Shown here: piece by piece, positions 1 to 10,356 of the stretch
Position numbering within the stretch: position 1 is the stretch's first letter
How the letters are laid out: every line of letters starts with the position of its first letter
Assembly (NCBI RefSeq): GCF_007833355.1
Contig: NZ_CP020914.1
Location: 3,334,047 to 3,398,046 of the forward strand
Source of the DNA: Denitratisoma sp. DHT3
GTDB taxonomy: Bacteria; Pseudomonadota; Gammaproteobacteria; Burkholderiales; Rhodocyclaceae
Direction of reading: 5' to 3'
DNA: 64,000 nt
Translations under genes and position numbers: made by a program
Notes under the pieces: model-generated
Seen by the model: the letters and a program-made list of their open reading frames with translations, nothing else
What the model was told of the DNA's origin: nothing
The model's database searches: none

Positions 1-1161
1 GGTGTAGGCGCGCAGCCAGTCGGCCTCGGCACAGAAGCCCTCGACCCGCTCCACCAGCACCCGGCCGTACCAGGACCGGTCGAAGATGGTGACCCGGCCC
101 CGGCGGGGAATGTGGCGCCAGAAGCGCCACAGGTAGGGCTGGGCGCGCTCTTCCTCGGTGGGGGCGGCGATGGGCACGATCTGGTAATCCCGCGCGTCCA
201 GGGCCGTCGTGACGCGCCGTATGGCGCCCCCCTTGCCGGCGGCGTCCGAACCTTCGAACACGCAGATCAGGGAGCGTTGCTTGAAACGCGCGTCCAGCAC
301 CAGTTCGGAGAGCCGGCCCTGCCATTTGGCCAGTTGGTTCTCGTATTCCTTTTTCGCGATCCTGCGGGTGAGGTCCAGTTCCGAGAGCACGTCGCGCCCG
401 TCGATGTTGGGCGGCAGCGGAGGCGCCACCGGGGTGGCCTGCCGGTCCGCGGAGGTCAGGCGCTGCCGCAGCGCGTCGAGCAGGATCTGGCCGGTGGTGA
501 GGGCGCGGTAGCGGTCGTCCTCGCCTTCGATGGTGATCCAGGGCGCCCAGGGCGTATTGGTCATCCGCAGCACGTGGCCCGCCACCTCCTGGAGCTTGCC
601 GTAGGTCTTGAGCCGATCCCAATTCTGCTTGGTGACCCGCCACGCGGTCAGGGGATCTTTTTCCAGCGCCTTGAGGCGGCGCTTCTGTCCGTCCTTGGTC
701 AGGTGAAACCAGAACTTGAGGATCAGCGCGCCTTCATTGACCAGCATCTGCTCGAAGCGGTTGATCTGGTCGATGCGCTGGTCCATGTCCGCCTTGGTCA
801 TGTGGCCGTTGATGCGGTCGTGGATGGGGCTGGAATACCAGGAGCCGGCGAAGATGCCGACGCGGCCCTTGGGCGGCAGCGCCCGCCAGTAGCGCCACAT
901 GAAGGGGCGCTGGCATTCCTCGTCGGTGGGCGCGGAAAAGGCCAGGGTGGAAATGAAGCGGGGGTCCATCCACTCGTAGAGGACGTTGATGGTCTCGCCC
1001 TTGCCGGCCCCGTCCTGGCCGCTGATCAGCACGACGACCGGGATGTTCCGGTTTTCCTTGAGCTCGTACTGCGCCTCCAGCAGCGCGGTGCGCAACTGCG
1101 GCACCGCCTTGCGGTACGTTTCCTTGTCGATCTTGTGACCCAGTTCCGCGGATTCGAACAT
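1..1161 (-). CDS. pap: Polyphosphate:AMP phosphotransferase (double PPK2 domain), 3' end outside window
   Basis: The frame reads from ATG at 1161 (MFESAELGHKIDKETY) to the window edge without a stop, so at least 387 N-terminal residues are present. Two PPK2 kinase domains occur in tandem. The first has a Walker A-like LISGQDGAGKGETIN near residue 48. The second has FEGSDAAGKGGAIRR near residue 305, followed by FDRSWYGRVLVERVEGF. Fused double-domain PPK2 proteins transfer phosphate from polyphosphate to AMP to make ADP; this is family knowledge. In domain 1 the RSWYGR motif reads GSWYSS, so domain 2 is probably the catalytic one. rsmE lies just upstream on the same strand (12-bp gap), so they may be co-transcribed. 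The C-terminal part is missing only because the window ends. Confidence 0.92.
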   Translation of the reverse strand, partial: MFESAELGHKIDKETYRKAVPQLRTALLEAQYELKENRNIPVVVLISGQDGAGKGETINVLYEWMDPRFISTLAFSAPTDEECQRPFMWRYWRALPPKGRVGIFAGSWYSSPIHDRINGHMTKADMDQRIDQINRFEQMLVNEGALILKFWFHLTKDGQKRRLKALEKDPLTAWRVTKQNWDRLKTYGKLQEVAGHVLRMTNTPWAPWITIEGEDDRYRALTTGQILLDALRQRLTSADRQATPVAPPLPPNIDGRDVLSELDLTRRIAKKEYENQLAKWQGRLSELVLDARFKQRSLICVFEGSDAAGKGGAIRRVTTALDARDYQIVPIAAPTEEERAQPYLWRFWRHIPRRGRVTIFDRSWYGRVLVERVEGFCAEADWLRAYT

Positions 1162-1173
1162 TGCCGGCAGCTC

Positions 1174-1905
1174 CTATGAATCGCCCCACAGCGACATGAT
1201 GGCCGCCAAGGCCGCCGGCCCCGCGGTTTCCGTGCGCAACACCCGCGGCCCCAGTCCCAGGGCGGTGAATCCGGCGCTTGCGGCGGCACTGTACTCGTCA
1301 TCCTCGAAGCCCCCCTCGGGGCCGATCAGCAGATGCAAAGGCATGGCGGCGGGCGGCGGCAGATCCCGCAGCCGCTGGGCGGTTGCGGGCGCCAGCAGCA
1401 GCTTGACGGCGTTTGCCTGCGCGGCCTGCGCCAGGTAGTGGTGCAGGTCGAGCAGGGGCGCCACGACCGGCACCCGGTTGCGGCCGCACTGTTCGCAGGC
1501 GGCGACCACCACCGCCTGCCAATGCTGGAGCCGGCGCTGCATGCGCTCGCCGGACAGGCGGACCACGCTGCGCCGGGCGGTGACCGGCTGGATCGCCGCC
1601 ACGCCCAGTTCCACGGCCTTCTGCACGATCCAGTCCATCTTGTCGGCGGCGGGCAGGCCCTGGACCAGGGTCACCGCCAGGGGCGGCTCCCGGTCTTCCG
1701 GATCGAAGCCGTCGAGGCGCACCCGCACCTGGGGCCGCAACCGTTCGATGCGGGCGCTCCAGACGCCGCCGCTGCCGTCGAACAGGCGCACTTCGTCGCC
1801 CTCGCCCAGCCGCAGCACGCGCACCGCATGGTGGGCGGCCGCCGGCGCAAGGTCATGGACACCCCCGGGGGGCAGGGGCTCGGGGCAATAGAGGCGAGGA
1901 ATCAT
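1174..1905 (-). CDS. rsmE: 16S rRNA (uracil1498-N3)-methyltransferase RsmE
   Basis: The 243-residue protein has the normal length for RsmE, a SPOUT-fold SAM-dependent enzyme that methylates U1498 of 16S rRNA. Seen in the sequence: an N-terminal PUA-like part (HHAVRVLRLGEGDEVRLFDG), then the C-terminal SAM-binding knot with LLIGPEGGFEDDEY and the hallmark GLGPRVLRTETA. The ATG at 1905 gives MIPRLYC, as expected for the family. It is followed by pap on the same strand after 12 bp. Nothing is unusual. Confidence 0.96.
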   Translation of the reverse strand: MIPRLYCPEPLPPGGVHDLAPAAAHHAVRVLRLGEGDEVRLFDGSGGVWSARIERLRPQVRVRLDGFDPEDREPPLAVTLVQGLPAADKMDWIVQKAVELGVAAIQPVTARRSVVRLSGERMQRRLQHWQAVVVAACEQCGRNRVPVVAPLLDLHHYLAQAAQANAVKLLLAPATAQRLRDLPPPAAMPLHLLIGPEGGFEDDEYSAAASAGFTALGLGPRVLRTETAGPAALAAIMSLWGDS

Positions 1906-1930
1906 GGGCCGATTATTTCACAGCGCGGCT

Positions 1931-4513
1931 TCAAGCCGAGCGCAGGGCATGGTTCGGCGCCCGCCAATGGCTGGTCGCCAGGATGTGCCGGCTGGGGCGG
2001 CCGAGGTGGAAGCCCTGGGCGAAATCGATGCCCATTTTCCCGACTTCCTCCAGCACCTGCTGATCCTCGACGAATTCGGCGATGGTCTGGATTTTCAGCT
2101 CATGGGCGAGGGTGTGCATGCTCTGCACGAAGGCACGATCCTTGGCGCTGTGCAGCATGTTGGCGATGAAGTCCCCCTCGATCTTCAGGTAGTCGATGGG
2201 GAAGCGGCGCAGATAGTGGAAGGAGGAGAAGCCGGAGCCGAAATCGTCGACGGCCAGCTTGAAGCCTTCCAGCTTCAGGTCGAGGAGGAAGTTTTCCAGC
2301 AGGGCCAGATTCTTGATGGTGTCGCGCTCGGTGATCTCGAACACGATGCGCTCCGGGCTGATTCCGCTGCCGGCCACCAGGGCGATCATGTCGCGGGTGA
2401 ATTCGGAAAGCACCAGCGCCCGCGGCGAGAGATTGAGGAAAATCCTGCCCTGGTAGTTCTGCTCGCTGATTTCCTGCAGGGCGCGCTCGATGACCAGCGT
2501 ATCGATACGATGGATGACGCCCATTTTCTCGGCGATCTCGATGAAGTCGCCGGCGCCGACGATGCGCCCGTCCAGTTCCAGACGGCTGAGCACCTCGTAG
2601 GCGGCGATTTCGCCGGAGTCGGGAGCGACGATGGGCTGGAAGAAGGGAATCACGCGCTTCTCGTCGATCGCCTTGATGATCATCACGCCGTTCTGGGTGA
2701 TGTCGCGGAACACATCCACCACGTCCTGCTCCGAGGGTACCGAGATGCGTCCCTTGCCCTCGGCCTTGGCCTTGTACATCATGTTGTCGGCGAACATGAA
2801 CAGATCGCGCACGTCCTCCGCATGCTGCGGATACATGGCGACACCGATGGAGGCGGCGCCATGCACCTCGCTGCCGTCGGGCGCGTCCAGGGTCATGCCG
2901 GTGGCCGCGTCGAGGAGGCGCTGGGCCACCAGCGTGGCTTCCTCCAGCGCCGTTTCCGGCAGGATGATGACGAACTCGTCGCCACCGTAGCGGGCGAAAA
3001 TGTCCCCCGTGCGCAAGGCACCACCGATGGTGTCGGCGAAGGTTTGCAGGAATTTGTCGCCGAAGCTGTGGCCGTAGCCGTCATTGACCAGCTTGAAGTT
3101 GTCCAGGTCCAGCAGCAGCAGGGCGAACGAATAGGCATGGCGCTGCGCGCGCAGGCGCTCGTATTCCAGCAGTTCCCAGAACACGCGCTGGTTGAACAGG
3201 TCGGTCAGCGGGTCGCGCGTGGCGTAGTACTCCAGGTCGCGGGTGTATTTGTAGATGGCCTTCACCGATCCCACCACATTCATCAGGGTGGACAGGATGC
3301 TGTCCATCACCAGCCGCAGGGTCGAGTCGCCTAGCACGTCGGTATGGACGCCGATACCCACGATGCCGCCGATTTTCGGGGTGTCGACGAAGAACGACTT
3401 GACCTGGAGTCGGACGTCCTCGTCACTGAGTTCGATCGCGGGCGTTTCCGGCGCCGCATGGCAGTGATGATGGATATGGACGGTCGTCAGGTCCCCCATC
3501 TGGGTGTGCTGGTTGATCGCCTCCCGGATGTAGCGCTCCACCATGGCGCGGGTGTCGTCGGTGGGCGGATGGCGCCAGAAGATTTCCAGTTCGAACAGTT
3601 CCTCATCGATCTTGAAGATCGAGAACAGCACGTGGGCGGTGATGACCTGGTTGATGTCCTCCAGCAGGCGGGCCACGTAATCGCGCCAGTCGCGGACGAC
3701 CTCGGAGGTGATGACGAATTTTTCCAGCAGGCCGATCTCGAACTGAAGGATGTTCTTGTCGACGGCGATATCCCGGATGCGCCGGGTCAACTGTTCGAAG
3801 GCCGAGAGCAGTTCGTCGAACTCGAGAATGCCCGAAGTGCGGTGCGGCGCCTGGATCTGCCGCAGGTCGGAGACGTCGTTGATGGCGTTGATGTTGTGGG
3901 TGAGCTGGTCCAGCGGCAACTCGATCCTGCGCCGCACCCGCCACACCATCAGGGCCGCGATGGCCAGGGCGGCGGGGATGACCAGCCTGGCCCAGTTCAG
4001 GAACTCCTGGCGGCTGGCGGCGAGACGAGGGCCCACGTCGTGCCGCACGTCGATGACCCCCAGGGTGTCTCCGGCGCGCACATTGACGTGGCAGCCCAGG
4101 CATTTTTGCTCGGCTTCGAGGGGGAAAAGGTAGCGGATGTTGTCGCCGGCCGTGGTTTGGCGCGCCTGGCCGTCGGCAAGCACCCGGTTCAGGAGGGCGT
4201 CGGCCTCGGTTTGCGGTATTTCGCCGAACAGCTCGGCCACCAGGGGGCCGCGATGGATCTGCAGCCGGGTGGGGGTGTCGGCGGTGGCGCGGCCCATGGC
4301 TTCGAGGAAGGACTGGAGCTGGGCCCGGTTCCAGCCGGTGCTCATCAACTCGAACATGGCGTTGAAGGTGACCTGGGCCATGGCGCGCGAGCTTTGTCTG
4401 GCTTCGTCCTTGAGCGACTGATCGAAAACCCGATTCAGGACGAAATAGGTGCCACCAATGAACATCACCGAGACCACCGCCGAGGTCGCCATGATGAAAT
4501 TACGTAAGCGCAT
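1931..4513 (-). CDS. Membrane-bound GGDEF-EAL protein with periplasmic CxxCH haem motif
   Basis: An 860-residue c-di-GMP turnover protein. I start it at ATG 4513 (MRLRNFIMATS), which follows a GGGAG ribosome site; the frame also opens 18 codons upstream. Order: TM1 (about residues 8-28), a periplasmic region with CLGCH near residue 138, TM2 (about 180-198), a HAMP-like linker, a regulatory middle section, GGDEF (ARYGGDEF near 508), then EAL. The GGDEF domain keeps an RxxD inhibitory site (RTGD five residues before GGDEF). The EAL domain keeps the catalytic-type Glu in YEVLSR, plus NLSPR, EITER, DDFGSG and QGFHLGRP. Both activities look possible. The CxxCH suggests covalent haem and redox or gas sensing, as in DUF3365/Tll0287-like sensors; that role is inference. 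Confidence 0.93.
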   Translation of the reverse strand: MRLRNFIMATSAVVSVMFIGGTYFVLNRVFDQSLKDEARQSSRAMAQVTFNAMFELMSTGWNRAQLQSFLEAMGRATADTPTRLQIHRGPLVAELFGEIPQTEADALLNRVLADGQARQTTAGDNIRYLFPLEAEQKCLGCHVNVRAGDTLGVIDVRHDVGPRLAASRQEFLNWARLVIPAALAIAALMVWRVRRRIELPLDQLTHNINAINDVSDLRQIQAPHRTSGILEFDELLSAFEQLTRRIRDIAVDKNILQFEIGLLEKFVITSEVVRDWRDYVARLLEDINQVITAHVLFSIFKIDEELFELEIFWRHPPTDDTRAMVERYIREAINQHTQMGDLTTVHIHHHCHAAPETPAIELSDEDVRLQVKSFFVDTPKIGGIVGIGVHTDVLGDSTLRLVMDSILSTLMNVVGSVKAIYKYTRDLEYYATRDPLTDLFNQRVFWELLEYERLRAQRHAYSFALLLLDLDNFKLVNDGYGHSFGDKFLQTFADTIGGALRTGDIFARYGGDEFVIILPETALEEATLVAQRLLDAATGMTLDAPDGSEVHGAASIGVAMYPQHAEDVRDLFMFADNMMYKAKAEGKGRISVPSEQDVVDVFRDITQNGVMIIKAIDEKRVIPFFQPIVAPDSGEIAAYEVLSRLELDGRIVGAGDFIEIAEKMGVIHRIDTLVIERALQEISEQNYQGRIFLNLSPRALVLSEFTRDMIALVAGSGISPERIVFEITERDTIKNLALLENFLLDLKLEGFKLAVDDFGSGFSSFHYLRRFPIDYLKIEGDFIANMLHSAKDRAFVQSMHTLAHELKIQTIAEFVEDQQVLEEVGKMGIDFAQGFHLGRPSRHILATSHWRAPNHALRSA

Positions 4514-4624
4514 GTCTTTGCTCCCTGATCGGCCTCGGAGGGTATAGCAAGACCATGCTGGTGGCAATGTTGATGAGGCTGGATCTTGATCAGGCTCACG
4601 TCATTGCGGTCGCACGGGAAATGC

Positions 4625-4658
4625 GGGCGGACACCGGGCGAACACCCGGCGTCCGCCC
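4625..4658 (-). terminator. Hairpin downstream of the monooxygenase gene
   Basis: Arms GGGCGGACACCGGG (4625-4638) and CCCGGCGTCCGCCC (4645-4658) pair with a single mismatch around a 6-nt loop. It lies 9 bp beyond the stop codon of the minus-strand monooxygenase. No clear U-run follows on that strand, so it is a candidate terminator or 3' stabilising hairpin rather than a textbook intrinsic terminator. Confidence 0.5.
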
Positions 4659-4666
4659 GGTGTGCG

Positions 4667-6145
4667 TCAGGTTCGGCCGATCCGGTCGAATGCCTCCAGA
4701 TTGGGCCGGGTCATCGCTTCGGCGAAATTGTTGTAACTCCAGGGCCAGCTGGCGGGCACCCCTTCCGCGTCCAGGTACCAGCTCGTGCAGCCGGAAGCGA
4801 AGATGGTCTTCTTGGCGGCGGCGATGCGCCGCTGCTCATAGTCCTCCATGGCCGCCGCGGTGACGCTGATCTCCCGGCAATGGCCGGATTCGATCTGGTC
4901 CAACAGTTGGGCGATGTAGTTCCACTGCCGCTCCGCGATGTCGATCAGGGAGAAATTGCCGACCGGACCGGTGGGGCCGTTGAGCAGGAAGAAGTTGGGG
5001 AACTCCGGAATGGAAATCGCCAGATAGGCCGTGGGCCGCGCGGCCCATACCCGGTCCAGGTCGGCGCCGCCGCGACCCAGCACGGTCATGGGGCGGACGA
5101 AGCGGTCGGCCTTGAAGCCGGTGGCCAGCACCAGGACATCCAGGGGATGCAACACGCCGTCCTTGGTGCGCACGCCTTCCGGCTCCACGCCGGCGATGCC
5201 TTCGACCACCAGTTGCGAATCCGGATGCTGGATCGCCTGGTAGTAGTCGGGGGAGAAGATCAGGCGTTTGCAGGCCGCCCGGTAGGTGGGGCGCAGTTTC
5301 TCCCGCAGCACGGGATCCTGGACGCTCTGCTCCAGATTGGTCTTGACCACTTCCTCGATCGCGGCGATCTGGGGGGAGTCGGCGTCGATGATGGCGTCGG
5401 TGAAGTTGCGGACGTTGGTCAGATAGGCCTCGTTGTAGCGTTCCTTGTCCACCAGCGCCGGATCCTGGCGGAACGCGGCGATCTGGGCCTCGCTGTAGGC
5501 GTAGTTGTCCACCGGCATGATCCACTGGGGGGAGCGCTGGAAGTGCAGCAGCTTGCCGGCCCGGCCGGCCAGGGCCGAGATGATCTGGACCCCGGTGGAG
5601 CCGTTGCCGACGACCCCCACCCGCCGTCCGTCCAGGGGAACGCCGTGATCCCAGCGGGCGCTGTGGAACGCCGCGCCGGCGAAGCGGTCCAGTCCGGGGA
5701 TGTCGGGAAGGCTCGGGTGATGGAGGACGCCGGTGGCGGCGATGACCACGTCGGCGGTGTCCGCCAGGCCGTCCGCGGTGCTCAACCGCCAGGCGCCGTT
5801 CTCGAACGCGCAGCGGGTGATTTCCTGGCGGAAGCGGATCAACGGCTCGATCTCGTAGTCGCGGACGACGCCCTCGAAATAGGCCTGGATCTCGGGGCCC
5901 GGCGCCAGGTAGTGGCTCCAGTTGGGGTTGGGGGCGAAGGAATAGGTGTAGGCATGGGCCGGCACGTCGCAATTCAGTCCCGGATAGGTGTTCTCGCGCC
6001 AAGTGCCGCCGATGCGGTCGGCCTTCTCGTAGATCGTCACCTGTTGGTGGCCCGACTCGCGCAATTTGATGGCCGCCAGAATGCCGGCCATGCCGGCGCC
6101 GATGATGGCGAAGCGCAGGTCTCGTCGTTGGGGGGTGTTTTTCAT
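4667..6145 (-). CDS. Flavin-dependent (Baeyer-Villiger-type) monooxygenase
   Basis: A 492-residue class B flavoprotein monooxygenase, normal length for the family. Seen: FAD-binding GAGMAG near residue 17 followed by GGTW; the fingerprint FAGAAFHSARWDH (F-x-G-x3-H-x3-W-D, near 165); and the NADPH-binding VVGNGSTG. These enzymes insert oxygen next to ketones or oxidise heteroatoms using NADPH and O2. The substrate cannot be told from sequence. The ATG at 6145 has GAGGA 7 nt upstream. It is divergent from the thioredoxin-fold gene at 6310 and otherwise isolated, with a hairpin after its stop codon. Confidence 0.92.
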   Translation of the reverse strand: MKNTPQRRDLRFAIIGAGMAGILAAIKLRESGHQQVTIYEKADRIGGTWRENTYPGLNCDVPAHAYTYSFAPNPNWSHYLAPGPEIQAYFEGVVRDYEIEPLIRFRQEITRCAFENGAWRLSTADGLADTADVVIAATGVLHHPSLPDIPGLDRFAGAAFHSARWDHGVPLDGRRVGVVGNGSTGVQIISALAGRAGKLLHFQRSPQWIMPVDNYAYSEAQIAAFRQDPALVDKERYNEAYLTNVRNFTDAIIDADSPQIAAIEEVVKTNLEQSVQDPVLREKLRPTYRAACKRLIFSPDYYQAIQHPDSQLVVEGIAGVEPEGVRTKDGVLHPLDVLVLATGFKADRFVRPMTVLGRGGADLDRVWAARPTAYLAISIPEFPNFFLLNGPTGPVGNFSLIDIAERQWNYIAQLLDQIESGHCREISVTAAAMEDYEQRRIAAAKKTIFASGCTSWYLDAEGVPASWPWSYNNFAEAMTRPNLEAFDRIGRT

Positions 6146-6309
6146 ATTGAATCCTCGTTATGTTTTAGTGGTGGATAACGCCCCGATTGGCCGAGGCGCG
6201 AAAGCGTATTAGATCATGGCGCCGGGCCCCCGACGGAGTGCCGGCCATTGACGGACACTGCGGCTGGAGGCTATACAAAGGCCACATCTCGTTGCTTCGA
6301 AAGTCCCTC

Positions 6310-6861
6310 ATGGTCAGTATTTCGCCGCCGCCCTGTCTTCCCGGCTGGAAGGCCCCCGATTTTTCCCTGCCCGGCACCGATGGCCGGCGCCATTCGTTGG
6401 CCACGGTGGCCGGTCCCCGCGGGTTGCTGGTGATGTTCATCTGCAATCACTGCCCCTACGTCAAGGCCGTGATCCACCGCATCATCCGCGACGCGAGCGA
6501 ACTGCGGCCGCTCGGGGTGGGCGCGGTCGCGATCATGTCCAACGATCCCACCGACTATCCGGAGGACTCCTGGGACGACATGGTGCGAGTGGCGCAGGAA
6601 CTGGCGTTTCCCTTTCCCTATCTGCTGGATGCGGACCAGTCCGTGGCACGGGCCTATGGCGCGGTCTGCACGCCGGATTTCTTCGGTTTCAACGGCGCGC
6701 TGGAACTGCAATACCGCGGCCGGCTCGATGCCTCGCGCAAGGAAACGGCTCCGGCGGACGCGCGACGGGAGCTGTTCGAGGCGATGCGCCAGGTGGCGCT
6801 GACCGGCACGGGGCCGGCCGAGCAGATTCCGAGCATCGGCTGTTCCATCAAGTGGCGGTGA
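6310..6861 (+). CDS. Thioredoxin-fold family protein (AhpC/TSA-like)
   Basis: I choose ATG 6310 (MVSISPPPCLPGWKAPDFSLPG), giving 183 residues; the longer open frame from 6187 adds a sequence unlike any family start. The protein begins like AhpC/TSA proteins (APDFSLPGTDGRRHSL) and carries CNHCPYVK, a CxxC pair in the thioredoxin active-site position, near residue 45. A later PDFFGFN resembles the cis-Pro region of this cytosolic family. The role is probably thiol-disulphide or peroxide chemistry, with unknown partner. There is no signal peptide. The ribosome site is weak. A dispersed repeat starts 6 bp after the stop. Confidence 0.85.
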   Translation: MVSISPPPCLPGWKAPDFSLPGTDGRRHSLATVAGPRGLLVMFICNHCPYVKAVIHRIIRDASELRPLGVGAVAIMSNDPTDYPEDSWDDMVRVAQELAFPFPYLLDADQSVARAYGAVCTPDFFGFNGALELQYRGRLDASRKETAPADARRELFEAMRQVALTGTGPAEQIPSIGCSIKWR

Positions 6862-6867
6862 TTGGGT

Positions 6868-7101
6868 GGCTCGCCCCCTTCGTGGCCCGCCCCCCTTCGC
6901 CCCCCTCCGGGGGGTTCGATACGGCTCGCTGCGCTCGGGTGTTTGGGGAAACGCTGTAGCGGACACCGATGCGTTGCGGCTTTGCCGCGTGCCGCTTTTC
7001 CCCATCGTGAGAAATAGCGGCGCGGCGGAAAAGCTTTTTCGGTATTCCATTTCTTCGCCATCCTCCGGAGCAGCCCGACGGAAAAGCGCGTTTTGGGGCT
7101 A
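6868..7101 (+). repeat. Dispersed intergenic repeat, copy 1 (long form)
   Basis: This copy shares with 18189-18343 and the reverse complement of 27367-27520 the blocks GGCTCGCCCCCTTCG, GGCTCGCTGCGCTCG, GCTGTAGCGG, GGTTGCGGCT-like (here GCGTTGCGGCT), GCCGCGTGCCGCTTT and the tail CGGAAAAGC..GTTTT..CTAA. It is about 80 bp longer than the other two because of extra sequence around 7000-7070, where a second CGGCGGAAAAGC-like tail occurs. No ORF is evident. It fills most of the 347-bp gap between the thioredoxin-fold gene and tkt; the remaining 7102-7208 is the tkt leader. Confidence 0.85.
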
Positions 7102-7208
7102 ACAGGGCGATAAAACAAACACTTGGCGAGAGTCCCTGGTTTCGCCGATAATTACGGGCTCGATTTTGCGGTCTCCCGACCGTTCCGATCAGCCTTCGAG
7201 GCGAAAAA

Positions 7209-9230
7209 ATGTCTTCCACCTTCAGCGATTTCGAGCCCCCCGTGTTCAACAACCTCACCAGCGCGATCCGCGCCCTCGCCATGGATGCCGTGGAAAAGGC
7301 CAAGTCCGGCCATCCCGGCGCGCCGCTGGGCATGGCGGAAATCGCCGAAGTCCTCTGGAACCACCATCTGCGGCACAACCCCGACAATCCGTCCTGGCCC
7401 GACCGCGACCGCTTCGTGCTGTCCAACGGCCACGGCTCGATGCTGATCTACGCGCTGCTGCACCTCACCGGCTACGATCTTTCCATCGACGACATCAAGC
7501 AGTTCCGCCAGTTGCATTCGAAGACCCCGGGCCATCCGGAGCACGGCTACACACCGGGTGTGGAGACCACCACCGGCCCCCTGGGTCAGGGCGTCACCAA
7601 CGCCGTCGGCATGGCCCTGGCGGAAAAACTGCTGGCCAGCGAATTCAACCGTCCCGGCCATGAGATCGTCGATCACCGCACCTATGTCTTCCTCGGCGAC
7701 GGCTGCCTGATGGAGGGGGTCTCGCACGAGGCCTGCTCCCTGGCCGGCACCTGGGGGCTGTCCAAGCTGATCGCCTTCTGGGACGACAACGGCATCTCCA
7801 TCGACGGCCATGTGGAAGGCTGGTTCACCGACGACACGCCGGGCCGTTTCGAATCCTATGGCTGGCAGGTGATCCGCAATGTGAACGGGCACGACCCCGA
7901 GGCCATCCACAAGGCGCTGGAAATGGCCAAGGCCGACCAGAACCGGCCGTCGCTGATCTGCTGCAAGACCAAGATCGGCATGGGCGCCCCCAACAAGGCG
8001 GGGAGCCACGACGTGCACGGCGCCCCCCTGGGCGCCGAGGAAATCGCCGCCGCCCGGCCCCACATCGGCTGGAACTTCGCGCCCTTCGAAATTCCCCAGG
8101 AGGTCTATGAAGCCTGGGACGGCCGCAAGAAAGGCGCCGAGACGGAAGCCGTCTGGCAGCGGCGGTTCGACCACTACGCGGCCGCCCATCCGGAGCTGGC
8201 CGCCGAATTCAAGCGCCGCATGGCGGGCGAGCTGCCCGTCGACTGGGCGGCCCACGTGCAGGGCGTGCTGGCGCAGTTCAACGAAAAGGCGGAAACCGTC
8301 GCCACCCGCAAGGCGAGCCAGATCGTGATCGGCGCCTATGCGCCGAAACTGCCGGAGATGCTGGGCGGCTCGGCCGACCTGACCGGCTCCAACCTGACCA
8401 ACTGGTCCGGTTCCAAGTCCGTGGGCCGGGACGGCAAGGGCAACTACATTCATTACGGCGTGCGCGAGTTCGGCATGGCCGCGATCATGAACGGCATCGC
8501 GCTGCACGGCGGCTTCATTCCCTACGGCGGCACCTTCCTGGTGTTCTCCGACTACCTGCGCAACGGCCTGCGCATGTCGGCGCTGATGAAGCAGCGCGTG
8601 GTCTACGTGCTGACCCACGATTCCATCGGCCTGGGCGAGGACGGCCCCACCCACCAGCCGGTGGAGCACATCGCCAGCATGCGCCTGATCCCCAATCTCG
8701 ACGTCTGGCGCCCCTGCGACACGGTGGAGACCGCCGTGGCCTGGGCCGCCGCCCTGGAGCGCCAGGGTGACGACAGCGGTCCGACCGTGCTGGCGCTGTC
8801 GCGCCAGAACCTGCCCTTCGTCAAGCGGGAAGCCGCTACCCAGGCCAACATCGCCCGGGGCGGCTACGTGCTCTCCGATTGCGCCCATCCGAAGGCGGTG
8901 ATCATCGCCACCGGCTCGGAGGTGGAACTGGCCCTCAAGGCCCAGGCGCAACTGGCCGCAGAGGGCGTGGCGGCGCGGGTGGTCTCCATGCCCTGCGTCG
9001 ACATCTTCGAGCGCCAGGCGGCGGCCTATCGCGCCAGCGTGCTGCCCCACGGCGTGCCGCGCGTGGCGGTGGAGGCCGGCGTCACCACCGGCTGGTACAA
9101 GTACGTGGGCCTGGAGGGCGCGGTGGTCGGCATCGACCATTTCGGCGAGTCCGCCCCCGCCGGCGTGCTGTTCAAGGAATTCGGCTTCACGGCGGACAAC
9201 GTCGTGAAGGCCGTGCGGTCCGTTCTGTAA
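7209..9230 (+). CDS. tkt: Transketolase
   Basis: At 673 residues it has the normal length for bacterial transketolase, the TPP enzyme that moves two-carbon units between sugar phosphates in the pentose phosphate pathway. Seen: [11 protein letters not shown] near residue 32, GPLGQG, the TPP motif starting [18 protein letters not shown] and ending WDDN (about 155-185), and [11 protein letters not shown] near 478. Cytosolic. ATG 7209 is preceded by CGAGG. It heads a plus-strand series tkt-gap-pgk-pyk-fba whose intergenic gaps are 14-76 bp, consistent with a glycolysis/pentose phosphate transcription unit. Confidence 0.97.
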   Translation: MSSTFSDFEPPVFNNLTSAIRALAMDAVEKAKSGHPGAPLGMAEIAEVLWNHHLRHNPDNPSWPDRDRFVLSNGHGSMLIYALLHLTGYDLSIDDIKQFRQLHSKTPGHPEHGYTPGVETTTGPLGQGVTNAVGMALAEKLLASEFNRPGHEIVDHRTYVFLGDGCLMEGVSHEACSLAGTWGLSKLIAFWDDNGISIDGHVEGWFTDDTPGRFESYGWQVIRNVNGHDPEAIHKALEMAKADQNRPSLICCKTKIGMGAPNKAGSHDVHGAPLGAEEIAAARPHIGWNFAPFEIPQEVYEAWDGRKKGAETEAVWQRRFDHYAAAHPELAAEFKRRMAGELPVDWAAHVQGVLAQFNEKAETVATRKASQIVIGAYAPKLPEMLGGSADLTGSNLTNWSGSKSVGRDGKGNYIHYGVREFGMAAIMNGIALHGGFIPYGGTFLVFSDYLRNGLRMSALMKQRVVYVLTHDSIGLGEDGPTHQPVEHIASMRLIPNLDVWRPCDTVETAVAWAAALERQGDDSGPTVLALSRQNLPFVKREAATQANIARGGYVLSDCAHPKAVIIATGSEVELALKAQAQLAAEGVAARVVSMPCVDIFERQAAAYRASVLPHGVPRVAVEAGVTTGWYKYVGLEGAVVGIDHFGESAPAGVLFKEFGFTADNVVKAVRSVL

Positions 9231-10280
<1,050 letters not shown>

Positions 10281-10289
10281 GTCCGGCAC

Positions 10290-10336
10290 CGAGGACCGCA
10301 AGGCCGCAAGGCTTTTCGGTCCTCGTTTTTCTTTTC
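10290..10336 (+). terminator. Intrinsic terminator after gap
   Basis: Arms CGAGGACCG (10290-10298) and CGGTCCTCG (10317-10325) pair perfectly around an 18-nt loop. A T-rich run TTTTTCTTTTC (10326-10336) follows at once. It lies 9 bp after the gap stop codon and 20 bp before pgk, so it should end or attenuate transcription between the two genes. Confidence 0.85.
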
Positions 10337-10356
10337 TCATACCGCACCGGGTCGCC

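Noticed and set aside
1904-3334. Long plus-strand open frame opposite the GGDEF-EAL gene
   Set aside because: Antisense shadow of a gene with all catalytic motifs intact.
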